From NCBI RefSeq assembly GCF_014836335.1, contig NZ_JACSRA010000036.1:1-32948 (forward strand): a stretch of DNA of 32,948 nt, read 5' to 3'. This DNA comes from Clostridium cibarium (GTDB taxonomy: Bacteria; Bacillota; Clostridia; Clostridiales; Clostridiaceae). The translations under genes and the position numbers were made by a program. How positions within the stretch are numbered: position 1 is the stretch's first letter; each line of letters opens with the position of its first letter. The notes below the pieces were generated by a model that saw nothing but the letters and a program-made list of their open reading frames with translations, had not been told where the DNA came from and ran no database searches. This document shows, piece after piece, positions 1 through 7,085 of this stretch.

Positions 1-73
1 GGAGCGGGTAGTGGGAATCGAACCCACCTTTCCAGCTTGGAAGGCTGGAGTATTACCGATATACGATACCCGC
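1..73 (-). tRNA. tRNA-Gly (anticodon UCC)
   Basis: Read on the minus strand, this folds as a complete cloverleaf. The acceptor stem GCGGGTA (73-67) pairs with TACCCGC (10-4), and the discriminator base is U (position 3), as is normal for tRNA-Gly. The anticodon loop CTTCCAA gives anticodon UCC, and the T-arm GTGGGTTCGATTCCCAC is canonical. The first two bases of an encoded CCA tail are at 2-1, so the terminal A lies just outside the window. It is the second tRNA of a pair with tRNA-Pro, 5 bases upstream, sharing that gene's promoter. Confidence 0.97.
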
Positions 74-78
74 TTATC

Positions 79-154
79 TGGTCGGGGTGACAGGTCTCGA
101 ACCTGCGACCTCATGGTCCCAAACCATGCGCGCTACCATCTGCGCCACACCCCG
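79..154 (-). tRNA. tRNA-Pro (anticodon UGG)
   Basis: The minus-strand cloverleaf has acceptor stem CGGGGTG (154-148) pairing with CACCCCG (89-83), discriminator A and an encoded CCA (81-79). The anticodon loop TTTGGGA gives anticodon UGG, and the T-loop TTCGAGA is typical. It is the first gene of a two-tRNA transcription unit. Confidence 0.97.
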
Positions 155-189
155 TTCGTCATTCGCTGTATCTCACAACGACAATGACT

Positions 190-218
190 ATTCTACAATA
201 TGATAATTAATCCGTCAA
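190..218 (-). promoter_or_regulatory. Promoter of the tRNA-Pro/tRNA-Gly unit
   Basis: On the minus strand, TTGACG (218-213), a 17-base spacer and TAGAAT (195-190) form a near-consensus sigma-A promoter. The start point would be near 183, about 29 bases before mature tRNA-Pro. The remaining gene-free stretch (219-333) is AT-rich and shows no other clear signal. Confidence 0.85.
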
Positions 219-333
219 TACCTTTTTAGAAAGAAAAATAAACAACCATGAAAATAGGAGAATTTTGAAGCTAATTAAGAATAATTACACTTTTTGTTCA
301 GCCATCCATTTCCCATATATTATATTTTTATTA

Positions 334-816
334 TTATACGTCATCTAATTCCTTAAAATAAATTTCATATTCTTCATTGCTATCCACATCTATAAATCCA
401 ATATATCTCCCCTTACCTCTTGGCAAAGCTGCACTTCCAGGATTCATAAATGTAATTCCTTCTTCAGTAAAAATTATATTTTCATGAGTATGCCCAAAAA
501 GAGCTATATCTGCACCTATTTCTTTAGCTTTATAAAAAATATTATTAAATGAACTTTTTACCCCATAGTTATGACCATGAGTTATAAAAATTCTTTTTCC
601 ACAAATATCTAAGATTTGTTCTGAAGGATATAAATTAGAAAAATCACAATTACCTTTAACTGCATAGATTTCGCCTTCAAATCCTCTACTTAATTCCTTT
701 ACATCTTCTATATTGTCTCCTAAGTGTATTAATATATCAGCCCCTTTAATATGCTTTTTTATAACTTCAATATAATTTTTCATTCTATGTGTATCACTAA
801 CTACTGCTATTCTCAA
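334..816 (-). CDS. YfcE/YsnB-type metallophosphoesterase
   Basis: This 160-residue protein belongs to the small calcineurin-like phosphoesterases (YfcE/MJ0936 group), which are metal-dependent phosphodiesterases acting in the cytoplasm. The metal-binding motifs appear in order: SDTH (D8, H10), HLGDN, KGNCD, THGH and GHTH. The length is normal. The start is TTG at 816, behind GGAGGT with a short spacer; no better ATG is present. It is the last protein gene of the operon HypE-like/rph/rdgB/yfcE, 22 bases after rdgB. The natural substrate is not evident; B. subtilis YsnB has a comparable place beside rph and the rdgB-like ysnA. Confidence 0.9.
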   Translation of the reverse strand: MRIAVVSDTHRMKNYIEVIKKHIKGADILIHLGDNIEDVKELSRGFEGEIYAVKGNCDFSNLYPSEQILDICGKRIFITHGHNYGVKSSFNNIFYKAKEIGADIALFGHTHENIIFTEEGITFMNPGSAALPRGKGRYIGFIDVDSNEEYEIYFKELDDV

Positions 817-838
817 AATGCTACCTCCTATAATGTAA

Positions 839-1450
839 TTATATATATCTAGATAATCTTTCTTTCAGCATTTTGAAGGCTATTCCTCTATGACTTATTT
901 CATTCTTCTCTTCTGACGATAATTCACTAAAAGTCTTTTTTAATGGCTCATAGTAAAATAATGGATCATATCCAAATCCTCCGTTTCCAGATAGATCCTC
1001 CATTATTTTCCCTTGAACTTCTCCCTTTACAGCTGTATAAGTATCTTCACTATCTATTAGTGCTATAGCACAGATAAACCTAGCACCTCTTTTCTCTCTA
1101 GGAACCCCTCTAAGCCCTTCTAAGAGCTTTTTATTATTAGCAGCATCATTTCCATGTTCTCCAGAATACCTAGCTGAATAAATCCCTGGAGCACCATTTA
1201 AATAGTCAACCGCTATTCCAGAATCATCTGCTAAAACTATAAACTGCTCCTCTCCACGTTGCTTTAAAAATTTAGCTATTTCTGAAGCTTTCTTCTTAGC
1301 ATTTTCCTCAAAAGTTTTTCCATCTTCTACAACTTTAACAAAGATATTTTCATCTTTTAATGATTTAACCTCAAATTCTAAACCCTCTAACAGCTTTTTT
1401 ATTTCACTTATCTTGTGTAAATTATTACTTGCAACTATTATCTTTTGCAT
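839..1450 (-). CDS. rdgB: Non-canonical purine NTP pyrophosphatase (dITP/XTP), RdgB/HAM1 family
   Basis: This enzyme hydrolyses dITP, ITP and XTP to monophosphates, keeping deaminated purines out of DNA and RNA. The 203-residue length is normal. Family motifs are all present: SNNLHKISEI near the N-terminus, DDSGI with YLNGAPGIYSARYSG, GGFGYDPLF, and the C-terminal SHRGIAF. The ATG at 1450 is 2 bases past the rph stop, and its ribosome binding site (GGAGGAAA) lies inside the last codons of rph, so the two are probably translationally coupled. The rph-rdgB-yfcE order is common in Firmicutes. Confidence 0.96.
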   Translation of the reverse strand: MQKIIVASNNLHKISEIKKLLEGLEFEVKSLKDENIFVKVVEDGKTFEENAKKKASEIAKFLKQRGEEQFIVLADDSGIAVDYLNGAPGIYSARYSGEHGNDAANNKKLLEGLRGVPREKRGARFICAIALIDSEDTYTAVKGEVQGKIMEDLSGNGGFGYDPLFYYEPLKKTFSELSSEEKNEISHRGIAFKMLKERLSRYI

Positions 1451-1452
1451 AC

Positions 1453-2202
1453 CTACTTATTTCCTCCAGTTCCGATCCAAAGGGAATCCATTTTCAAAAC
1501 ATCTTTTTGTGCTTGTATCATCTGTTTTATACCCTTTTCTCCTAAATTTAATAATTCGTCTAATTCAGTTCTACTAAATGGACTTTCTTCACCTGTTCCT
1601 TGTAATTCTACAAAACTACCTTCATCAGTCATAATTAAATTCATATCCACCTTAGCCTTTGAATCTTCTTCATAGCATAAATCAAGCAACTTTTCGTTAT
1701 CAACTATCCCTACACTCGTTGCAGCAACAAAATTTCTTATAGGATAAACTTTAAAAGGTTTTGTTCTATGAAGCTTATTTATGGCATCTACCATAGCTAC
1801 AAAAGCTCCTGATATAGATGTAGTTCTAGTACCACCATCAGCCTGTATTACGTCACAATCTACCCAAAGAGTCCTTTCCCCTAATGCTTTTAAATCAACT
1901 ACTGATCTCAATGCTCTTCCTATAAGCCTTTGTATCTCCATTGATCTCCCATCAACTTTTAACCTAGCAATATCTCTAACTTTTCTATTACCTGTTGCTC
2001 TTGGTAACATATTATACTCTGCTGTAATCCAGCCTTCCCCAGTTCCTTTTAAGAATGGAGGTGCTTTTTCTTCAACAGATACATTACAAAGTACTTTTGT
2101 GTCACCTACCTCAATATATACTGATCCTTCTGCATATTTTGTATAATGCCTTGTCATATTAATATGTCTTATTTGATCTTTCTTTCTTCCATCTATTCTC
2201 AT
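1453..2202 (-). CDS. rph: Ribonuclease PH
   Basis: RNase PH is a phosphorolytic 3'-5' exoribonuclease that trims the 3' ends of tRNA precursors. The 249-residue protein is full length. It starts with RIDGRKKDQIR and has the active-site stretch GRALRSVVDL followed by DVIQADGGTRT, where the conserved arginines and aspartate hold phosphate and metal. The ATG at 2202 is preceded by AAAGGTGG. It sits 22 bases downstream of the HypE-like gene and directly before rdgB, in one minus-strand operon that ends close to two tRNA genes, though those have their own promoter. Confidence 0.97.
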   Translation of the reverse strand: MRIDGRKKDQIRHINMTRHYTKYAEGSVYIEVGDTKVLCNVSVEEKAPPFLKGTGEGWITAEYNMLPRATGNRKVRDIARLKVDGRSMEIQRLIGRALRSVVDLKALGERTLWVDCDVIQADGGTRTTSISGAFVAMVDAINKLHRTKPFKVYPIRNFVAATSVGIVDNEKLLDLCYEEDSKAKVDMNLIMTDEGSFVELQGTGEESPFSRTELDELLNLGEKGIKQMIQAQKDVLKMDSLWIGTGGNK

Positions 2203-2224
2203 AATAATATAGCCACCTTTAAAT

Positions 2225-3202
2225 TTATTTTATATTGAAAAGCTCATCTCTTTTTGGTTCTTTTACTACTAATTCTACTCCATTTGAAACCAAAATACCT
2301 TTACTCCTTGTAACTTTTCCTACGATTGATGCTTTTATTCCTTCTTTTCTTAAAGCATCAACTAATTCTTTCCCCTTATCGGTTGTTATTAACATACATC
2401 CTGAAGATATTAGTCTCAATGGATCTATTGAGAATTCTTTAGCAATTTTTTTTGTGCTTTCTTTAACTGGTATTTTATCCTCATATACTATAAACCCTGT
2501 ATTTGAAGCTGCGGCCACCTCAAATAAAGCTCCTAAAAGGCCGCCTTCAGTTATATCATGCATAGAATTCACTCCAATTCTTGTAGCAATAATACCTTCT
2601 TTAAGGACACTTATTTTATCTATAAGCAATTTAGCTTCTTCAAATTCATCAGAGCTTAATATTTTTTTGCATCTTTCTTCATAATCATTAGCCAGTATAG
2701 CTGTTCCTTCTAGTGCAATATCTTTAGTTACGATGATATCGTCCCCTATTGTAGCTCCTGCCGTTTTAACAATATTATTTTTTTCACTTCTCCCTATGGC
2801 AGTTACAGATACCACTATTTTATTTACTGCCGACGTTACTTCCGTATGTCCCCCAATAATTTCTAGTCCTAACTTAGCCGACTCTTCGCTAATTTCACTC
2901 ATAATCTTATTTATCTCCTGTAAACTTGATGTTATAGGAGCCAATATTGTTACCAATATTGCAATTGGAGTTCCTCCTGAAGATGCTATATCATTACAAT
3001 TTATATGAACTGCAAGCTTTCCTACATTTTCTGTTGCTCCAGTTATAGGATCAGTTGAAAAGATACCACAGGAATTTTTAAAATCTATTACTGAACAATC
3101 TTCACCAACATCATTTCTTACAATTACTTCTTCCCTCTTTACTCCTTTGTTTTTTTGAATCATTTCTCTCAAATCATCAAAATTTAGTTTTCCTTCCTTC
3201 AC
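2225..3202 (-). CDS. AIR synthase-related / HypE-like ATP-binding protein
   Basis: This 325-residue protein has the PurM/HypE/ThiL/SelD-type fold. NDVGEDCSVI and STDPITGA mark the N-terminal nucleotide-binding part, with NDIASSGGTP and IGGHTEV following, and a C-terminal AIR-synthase domain follows (HDITEGGLLGAL near residue 215). Length fits HypE, the hydrogenase maturation factor, but the C-terminus ends in ELFNIK and lacks the PRIC-type cysteine that accepts the carbamoyl group. No other hyp genes are nearby. It is therefore better called HypE-like, function unknown. The start is GTG at 3202 behind AAAGGAGA. It is the first gene of the operon leading into rph. Confidence 0.85.
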   Translation of the reverse strand: MKEGKLNFDDLREMIQKNKGVKREEVIVRNDVGEDCSVIDFKNSCGIFSTDPITGATENVGKLAVHINCNDIASSGGTPIAILVTILAPITSSLQEINKIMSEISEESAKLGLEIIGGHTEVTSAVNKIVVSVTAIGRSEKNNIVKTAGATIGDDIIVTKDIALEGTAILANDYEERCKKILSSDEFEEAKLLIDKISVLKEGIIATRIGVNSMHDITEGGLLGALFEVAAASNTGFIVYEDKIPVKESTKKIAKEFSIDPLRLISSGCMLITTDKGKELVDALRKEGIKASIVGKVTRSKGILVSNGVELVVKEPKRDELFNIK

Positions 3203-3293
3203 TAAAAAAATCTCCTTTAATTTTGATTTTATGCACTATTTATCACTACATCTCATATTAATTAATAAGAACAATAAATATGAGGTGAATATT

Positions 3294-4805
3294 TTGAGAT
3301 ATATAGGACCATTTTTTAGAATGAATAGTCTTTCCGAAAAAGATATAGAAGGGCAACTTTTTTACTTATCTAGGGAAGCTATAAAGACTATTGTACTTAA
3401 CTCTAAATGTGGAATTTTATCTTCTTTTAGAGCTTCTAAAAAATCTTCTCATACAAATAATATTAGCATATTAAATGGTTTTTCTCCACTAATATGCTTA
3501 TACAAAAAAAGCTCTCCAGTGTTTGTTCACAATAAAAGTTCTCACGGATTTGATGAATCATCTTTTAAAAAAGATGTTTCTCCAAGTACAAACGCACTAA
3601 TGACTCTGTCATTATTAGATTTAAGTCGTTATTATTCCAATTATTCAAAAAGCGAAAGGAATGTAGAATCTTTAAAGGATGCTTACTCCTATTTAGCAAA
3701 AGAGCAATTAGAATTTTATTATGAAAACTTAAGAAATTCGGAAGGTGTCTTTATAGAGAAAAAAAATATTTCAGATGGAAACGCAAAAGGATATAATCTT
3801 CTCGATAGGAATAAAAAATTTAGCTTTGTAGACCAAGCTTTTATGATGAATGCATATTATCAATATTCCAATAATTATCCCGATGACCCTTCTAGTAATG
3901 ACTATAAAAATTTCGCCTTACAAATCCTTGAAATGTTTTTGAATTTTAAAGATATACTATATACCCTTTCCTTTGAAGATGGTTGCAAAGTTTTATTATC
4001 ATTTAACATCTTCTACAATTTGTCCAAAAATGAGAATTGCAAGTCTTTAATTATAGACCTAAGTGATTTCTTAATTAATAAATTCGATGAAAAAAATTAT
4101 TATATAGATTCATTAGACAGCACTGCTTTATTTGCGCTATCCTTGATGGATTCATTTAAACATACGGAAATAGTATCATTTAAAGAAAAAAGTGATGAAA
4201 TTTTTGAAAAACTTAAAAGCTTATATAATGATGAAAAAGGAATCTTTATTAAACTTTCAGAAAAAAAAGAAATAAAGTATTCTTCTTTAGAAATAACTTT
4301 TTACTTTTTATTTATCTTTGTTCGTTCAAAAGAAGAAGATAATATATACGAATATAGAAATATGATTTCTAATTTATATAAAAAATATTTTATTTCCTCT
4401 GGGTTAGTTTACAGTTGGCCAGAAGCTCCAACCTTGGATGAAACTGAACGCTATAGGGGACTCTCTCTACGTTCCAATGATATGTTAGATGAAACTTCAT
4501 TTAGAATGCCTAACATGCCTTCTCCAGAAAGTTCTGGCTTAGCTCCATTATTTGCAAAAAATATAGTCTACTCCAAAAAAAAGGATTCCTTTGCTCGTCC
4601 CAAAGATGTATTTGACAGCTTCAGAAACTTACTAATATTTTACGTGTTTATACATTACTTCATGGATGATATTATAAACGAAATGAATTTTGTATCTGTC
4701 TCTAACGAGCCTCCATCAGAAACAAAAACAACACCAGACTCTGATAACATAACTTCTGATGATATTTCTAAGGAAAATAATGAAAATAGTGAAGAAAATT
4801 CTTAA
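3294..4805 (+). CDS. Uncharacterised clostridial protein, probable all-helical repeat fold
   Basis: I do not recognise a named family. The start chosen is TTG at 3294, because GAGGTG lies 6 bases upstream; an in-frame ATG at 3231 has no ribosome binding site. This gives about 503 residues. The protein has no signal peptide or membrane segment. Alternating amphipathic and Leu/Phe-rich helices (LMTLSLLDLSRYY, FVDQAFMMNAYYQY, STALFALSLMDSF) recur roughly every 50 residues, resembling a six-hairpin helical barrel. The stretch WPEAPTLDETERYRG near residue 385 looks like a conserved loop. The tail (about 35 residues) is Ser/Asn/Glu-rich and probably disordered. It is divergent from the HypE-like gene and ends in the shared terminator at 4809. 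Confidence 0.72.
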   Translation: MRYIGPFFRMNSLSEKDIEGQLFYLSREAIKTIVLNSKCGILSSFRASKKSSHTNNISILNGFSPLICLYKKSSPVFVHNKSSHGFDESSFKKDVSPSTNALMTLSLLDLSRYYSNYSKSERNVESLKDAYSYLAKEQLEFYYENLRNSEGVFIEKKNISDGNAKGYNLLDRNKKFSFVDQAFMMNAYYQYSNNYPDDPSSNDYKNFALQILEMFLNFKDILYTLSFEDGCKVLLSFNIFYNLSKNENCKSLIIDLSDFLINKFDEKNYYIDSLDSTALFALSLMDSFKHTEIVSFKEKSDEIFEKLKSLYNDEKGIFIKLSEKKEIKYSSLEITFYFLFIFVRSKEEDNIYEYRNMISNLYKKYFISSGLVYSWPEAPTLDETERYRGLSLRSNDMLDETSFRMPNMPSPESSGLAPLFAKNIVYSKKKDSFARPKDVFDSFRNLLIFYVFIHYFMDDIINEMNFVSVSNEPPSETKTTPDSDNITSDDISKENNENSEENS

Positions 4806-4808
4806 AAT

Positions 4809-4858
4809 AACTGATAAAACTATAGATGTTTCTAATGACATCTATAGTTTTATCAGTT
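4809..4858. terminator. Bidirectional hairpin terminator between convergent genes
   Basis: A perfect 21-bp stem (4809-4829 with 4838-4858) closes an 8-base loop. It lies just after the plus-strand stop at 4805 and includes the stop codon of the minus-strand solute-binding protein, so it can serve both directions. U-rich flanks are modest. Confidence 0.8.
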
Positions 4859-6316
4859 TATACTTGAAAACTCTATATTTTCATTTCCATCAAAATTTAC
4901 ATTTGATATTTTATTTGATACAACAACATTATTTTTCACAAACATTATTGGTAATATTCTATATGAATCAAAAAACTTTACTTCTGCACCTGCTGGATTA
5001 ATTAAATAACTTTTTTCCTCTTCATTACATAAATAACGAAACTGCTCATACAGCCCACTTATATTCTTATTATCTTCTATACAATTTATTAAAACCATGT
5101 CATATTTATCTCTAACTTTTAATTCTTCTATGTCTTTTTTATTGATCAAATAATATTTAAGCTGAATATTCTCTTTTTCTTTGAACCAATCAGCTAAATA
5201 CCTGCAATAATTTCTAATAGTTTCTGTATCTTCCCCCAGAAGCGTCAGCACTTTAGGTTTTGTAATTTCTTGTGCATTGTTTATACTAACTTTTCTACTT
5301 TGAATTTTCTCTAAGTTTTCTTTATCTTCTCTAAAATAACTGCCTTCAGCAGGTTCTGCCACCTGAGAATTCTCGTTGGTAAAACTATCTGTAGCACTGT
5401 ATATCATTTTAAATAGTTCTTTCCTATATGCCACTGATGTACCTTTATCCAAGTTTTGAATAGATAAGTATATACCGTCATTTGACGAATATGAAAACAA
5501 CTTATTTTCATTCTTTAATCTCTCTAATTGATTTATAGGAGGATTAAATATCAAATCTCTTTCACCGATTTCATAAGATGCCATGGATAGTTCTACATTA
5601 TCATCTTTGACAAGAGTAATATTTTTTCCCTTGCCATCTTCTTTTTGATTTTCCTCTAGTTCTATCTTATTCTGGTCAATATTTTTAATGGAATATTGAC
5701 CAGAATAGACAATATCCTTATAGGAATTTTTAATGTTTGCCCAAAGGGGCAAATACTTCCTAATTCTATATTGAGGTTTAGTCAGATCTATTAAAAAATT
5801 ATCGTTTTTTTTGTTTAATCGAATTGTTATACTTTTTTCATTAGCTGTTATTGCAACACCTTTTTCAAATGTTCCTTCTCCCTTTTTAAACGAATTTGCT
5901 CCATATACATCTAATAACGATCTTATATTTTGTTCATCTTCTATCTTTATTAATCCCTTAAAATATTCTCTTATATCTTTTGCTGTTATTGAATCTCCAT
6001 TACTCCAAAATATATTATCATTTAATACAAATTCATATTCTATTCCATTATCCTTAACATTGATTTCCTTAGCTAATGAAGGTATAACTTTTCCTTCTTT
6101 ATCTAAACTCACCAAGCCCTTGCTTGTTGCACAAATTAAATTTTCATCCTCTTTAGACAAATTTGTTACTTTATCTAAAGATTCAGGTAAATTAGTAACT
6201 GCAAAAATCATAGAGTTATTGCTTTGATTTTTTTTTGTATTACCTACCTCAATAAAGCTTAACAAAAAAATAATTAATCCAATTACTAGTATTAGAGGTA
6301 TAATAAATTTCTTCAT
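4853..6316 (-). CDS. Orphan family-5 (oligopeptide-type) solute-binding protein, membrane-anchored
   Basis: This 487-residue protein resembles OppA/DppA-type extracytoplasmic binding proteins (SBP family 5). The N-terminal third has the family pattern: TSKGLVSLD, GKVIPSLAKE, FVLNDNIFWSNGD and ITAKDIREYFKG. The start is ATG at 6316 behind AGGAGAG; a longer reading from 6358 has no ribosome binding site. The N-terminus is a positively charged hydrophobic helix (MKKFIIPLILVIGLIIFLLSF) but no lipobox cysteine follows, so it is either cleaved and released or held by an uncleaved anchor. No permease or ATPase genes adjoin it. Its ligand cannot be told from sequence. Confidence 0.82.
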   Translation of the reverse strand: MKKFIIPLILVIGLIIFLLSFIEVGNTKKNQSNNSMIFAVTNLPESLDKVTNLSKEDENLICATSKGLVSLDKEGKVIPSLAKEINVKDNGIEYEFVLNDNIFWSNGDSITAKDIREYFKGLIKIEDEQNIRSLLDVYGANSFKKGEGTFEKGVAITANEKSITIRLNKKNDNFLIDLTKPQYRIRKYLPLWANIKNSYKDIVYSGQYSIKNIDQNKIELEENQKEDGKGKNITLVKDDNVELSMASYEIGERDLIFNPPINQLERLKNENKLFSYSSNDGIYLSIQNLDKGTSVAYRKELFKMIYSATDSFTNENSQVAEPAEGSYFREDKENLEKIQSRKVSINNAQEITKPKVLTLLGEDTETIRNYCRYLADWFKEKENIQLKYYLINKKDIEELKVRDKYDMVLINCIEDNKNISGLYEQFRYLCNEEEKSYLINPAGAEVKFFDSYRILPIMFVKNNVVVSNKISNVNFDGNENIEFSSIN

Positions 6317-6418
6317 TAAACACTCTCCTTTTTCTTTAGTCTTTACAATTATATCCACTACTCCTCTGAGATAATCACTTATAAAAAATTATTCTAATTA
6401 GTATGTATTATTTTTGTA

Positions 6419-6427
6419 TGATATAAT
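6419..6427 (+). promoter_or_regulatory. Extended -10 promoter for the small membrane protein at 6456
   Basis: TGATATAAT (6419-6427) is an extended -10 element with a perfect TATAAT. The -35 position holds only a weak match. The start codon is 29 bases downstream, with AGGAGGT between. Confidence 0.6.
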
Positions 6428-6455
6428 ATATTTATAATTTTTAGGAGGTAATATT

Positions 6456-6740
6456 ATGTCTTTTTTACTTGGTGCAACATGTATTGTTGGTATAACTTTC
6501 ATGATAGTATTTATGTTTATAGGCATTTGGTTATTTGTAGCAACCTTGAAAGCTTTCCATCATTTAAAATATAAAACATTTTTATTAGAAAAAATTTACC
6601 ACAAGTTAGATAACCTAGGAAACATAAATCACGATTCTCAAATAAAGAGCGATTCATTAAATAATGATAATATAGATTTTTTTGATATAAATGAAGAAGA
6701 AAATGTATCTAGTCTAAATAATATTAAAAATATGCAGTAA
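6456..6740 (+). CDS. Small single-pass membrane protein, unknown function
   Basis: This 94-residue protein has one long hydrophobic segment (about residues 3-32, with GITFMIVFMFIGIWLFVA), then a basic stretch and a polar Asn/Asp/Glu-rich tail that is probably disordered. It has the very strong ribosome binding site TAGGAGGT, its own extended -10 promoter and its own terminator, so it is a monocistronic gene and not chance reading. I do not recognise the family. Confidence 0.75.
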   Translation: MSFLLGATCIVGITFMIVFMFIGIWLFVATLKAFHHLKYKTFLLEKIYHKLDNLGNINHDSQIKSDSLNNDNIDFFDINEEENVSSLNNIKNMQ

Positions 6741-6748
6741 AAACGCAC

Positions 6749-6785
6749 AAAAGTCACAGGTATTTCTCTTACCTGTGACTTTTTA
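6749..6785 (+). terminator. Rho-independent terminator
   Basis: The stem AAAAGTCACAGGTA pairs with TACCTGTGACTTTT around a 7-base loop. It lies 8 bases after the stop of the small membrane protein and is followed by further T. The A-run on the other side lets it also end the minus-strand operon from pcrA. Confidence 0.9.
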
Positions 6786-6813
6786 TACAAAATAAAAATA
6801 TATTTAAACCTAA

Positions 6814-7083
6814 TTACTTAATTATACTAATAGATAGCAATAATATAATACTAATAGATAAACTTAGTGCCGTGTATCCAATTTTTTTAATTCCATTTTC
6901 ATTTAGCCAAAACCTAGCAGCTAAAAAAATCATAGTTGTCGCTACTCCTATTTGTATTGGCATATAGGAGTAAAATAATTGCCCTATATAAATAAATTGA
7001 TATGAAGTTAAAATTGTACACATTATTAATACACTAGTTATGCTAGCAGCTGTAATTGTCATAACATTAATAAATTTCTTCAT
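6814..7083 (-). CDS. Small three-helix membrane protein
   Basis: This 89-residue hydrophobic protein has about three membrane-spanning segments (near residues 5-27, 38-58 and 67-88) and no recognised family. Its ribosome binding site GGGTGAG overlaps the end of ligA, and the ATG is 2 bases past the ligA stop, indicating translational coupling. It is the last gene of the pcrA-ligA operon, ending near the terminator at 6749-6785. A repair role cannot be assumed from position alone. Confidence 0.75.
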   Translation of the reverse strand: MKKFINVMTITAASITSVLIMCTILTSYQFIYIGQLFYSYMPIQIGVATTMIFLAARFWLNENGIKKIGYTALSLSISIILLLSISIIK

Positions 7084-7085
7084 AA

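Noticed and set aside
1445..3008. Plus-strand open frames across rdgB, rph and the HypE-like gene
   Set aside because: They are antisense to clear conserved genes, have no ribosome binding sites and read as low-complexity Ser/Pro-rich shadows.
4759..5001. 80-residue plus-strand frame
   Set aside because: It runs through the terminator at 4809-4858 and lies over the solute-binding protein gene; no ribosome binding site.
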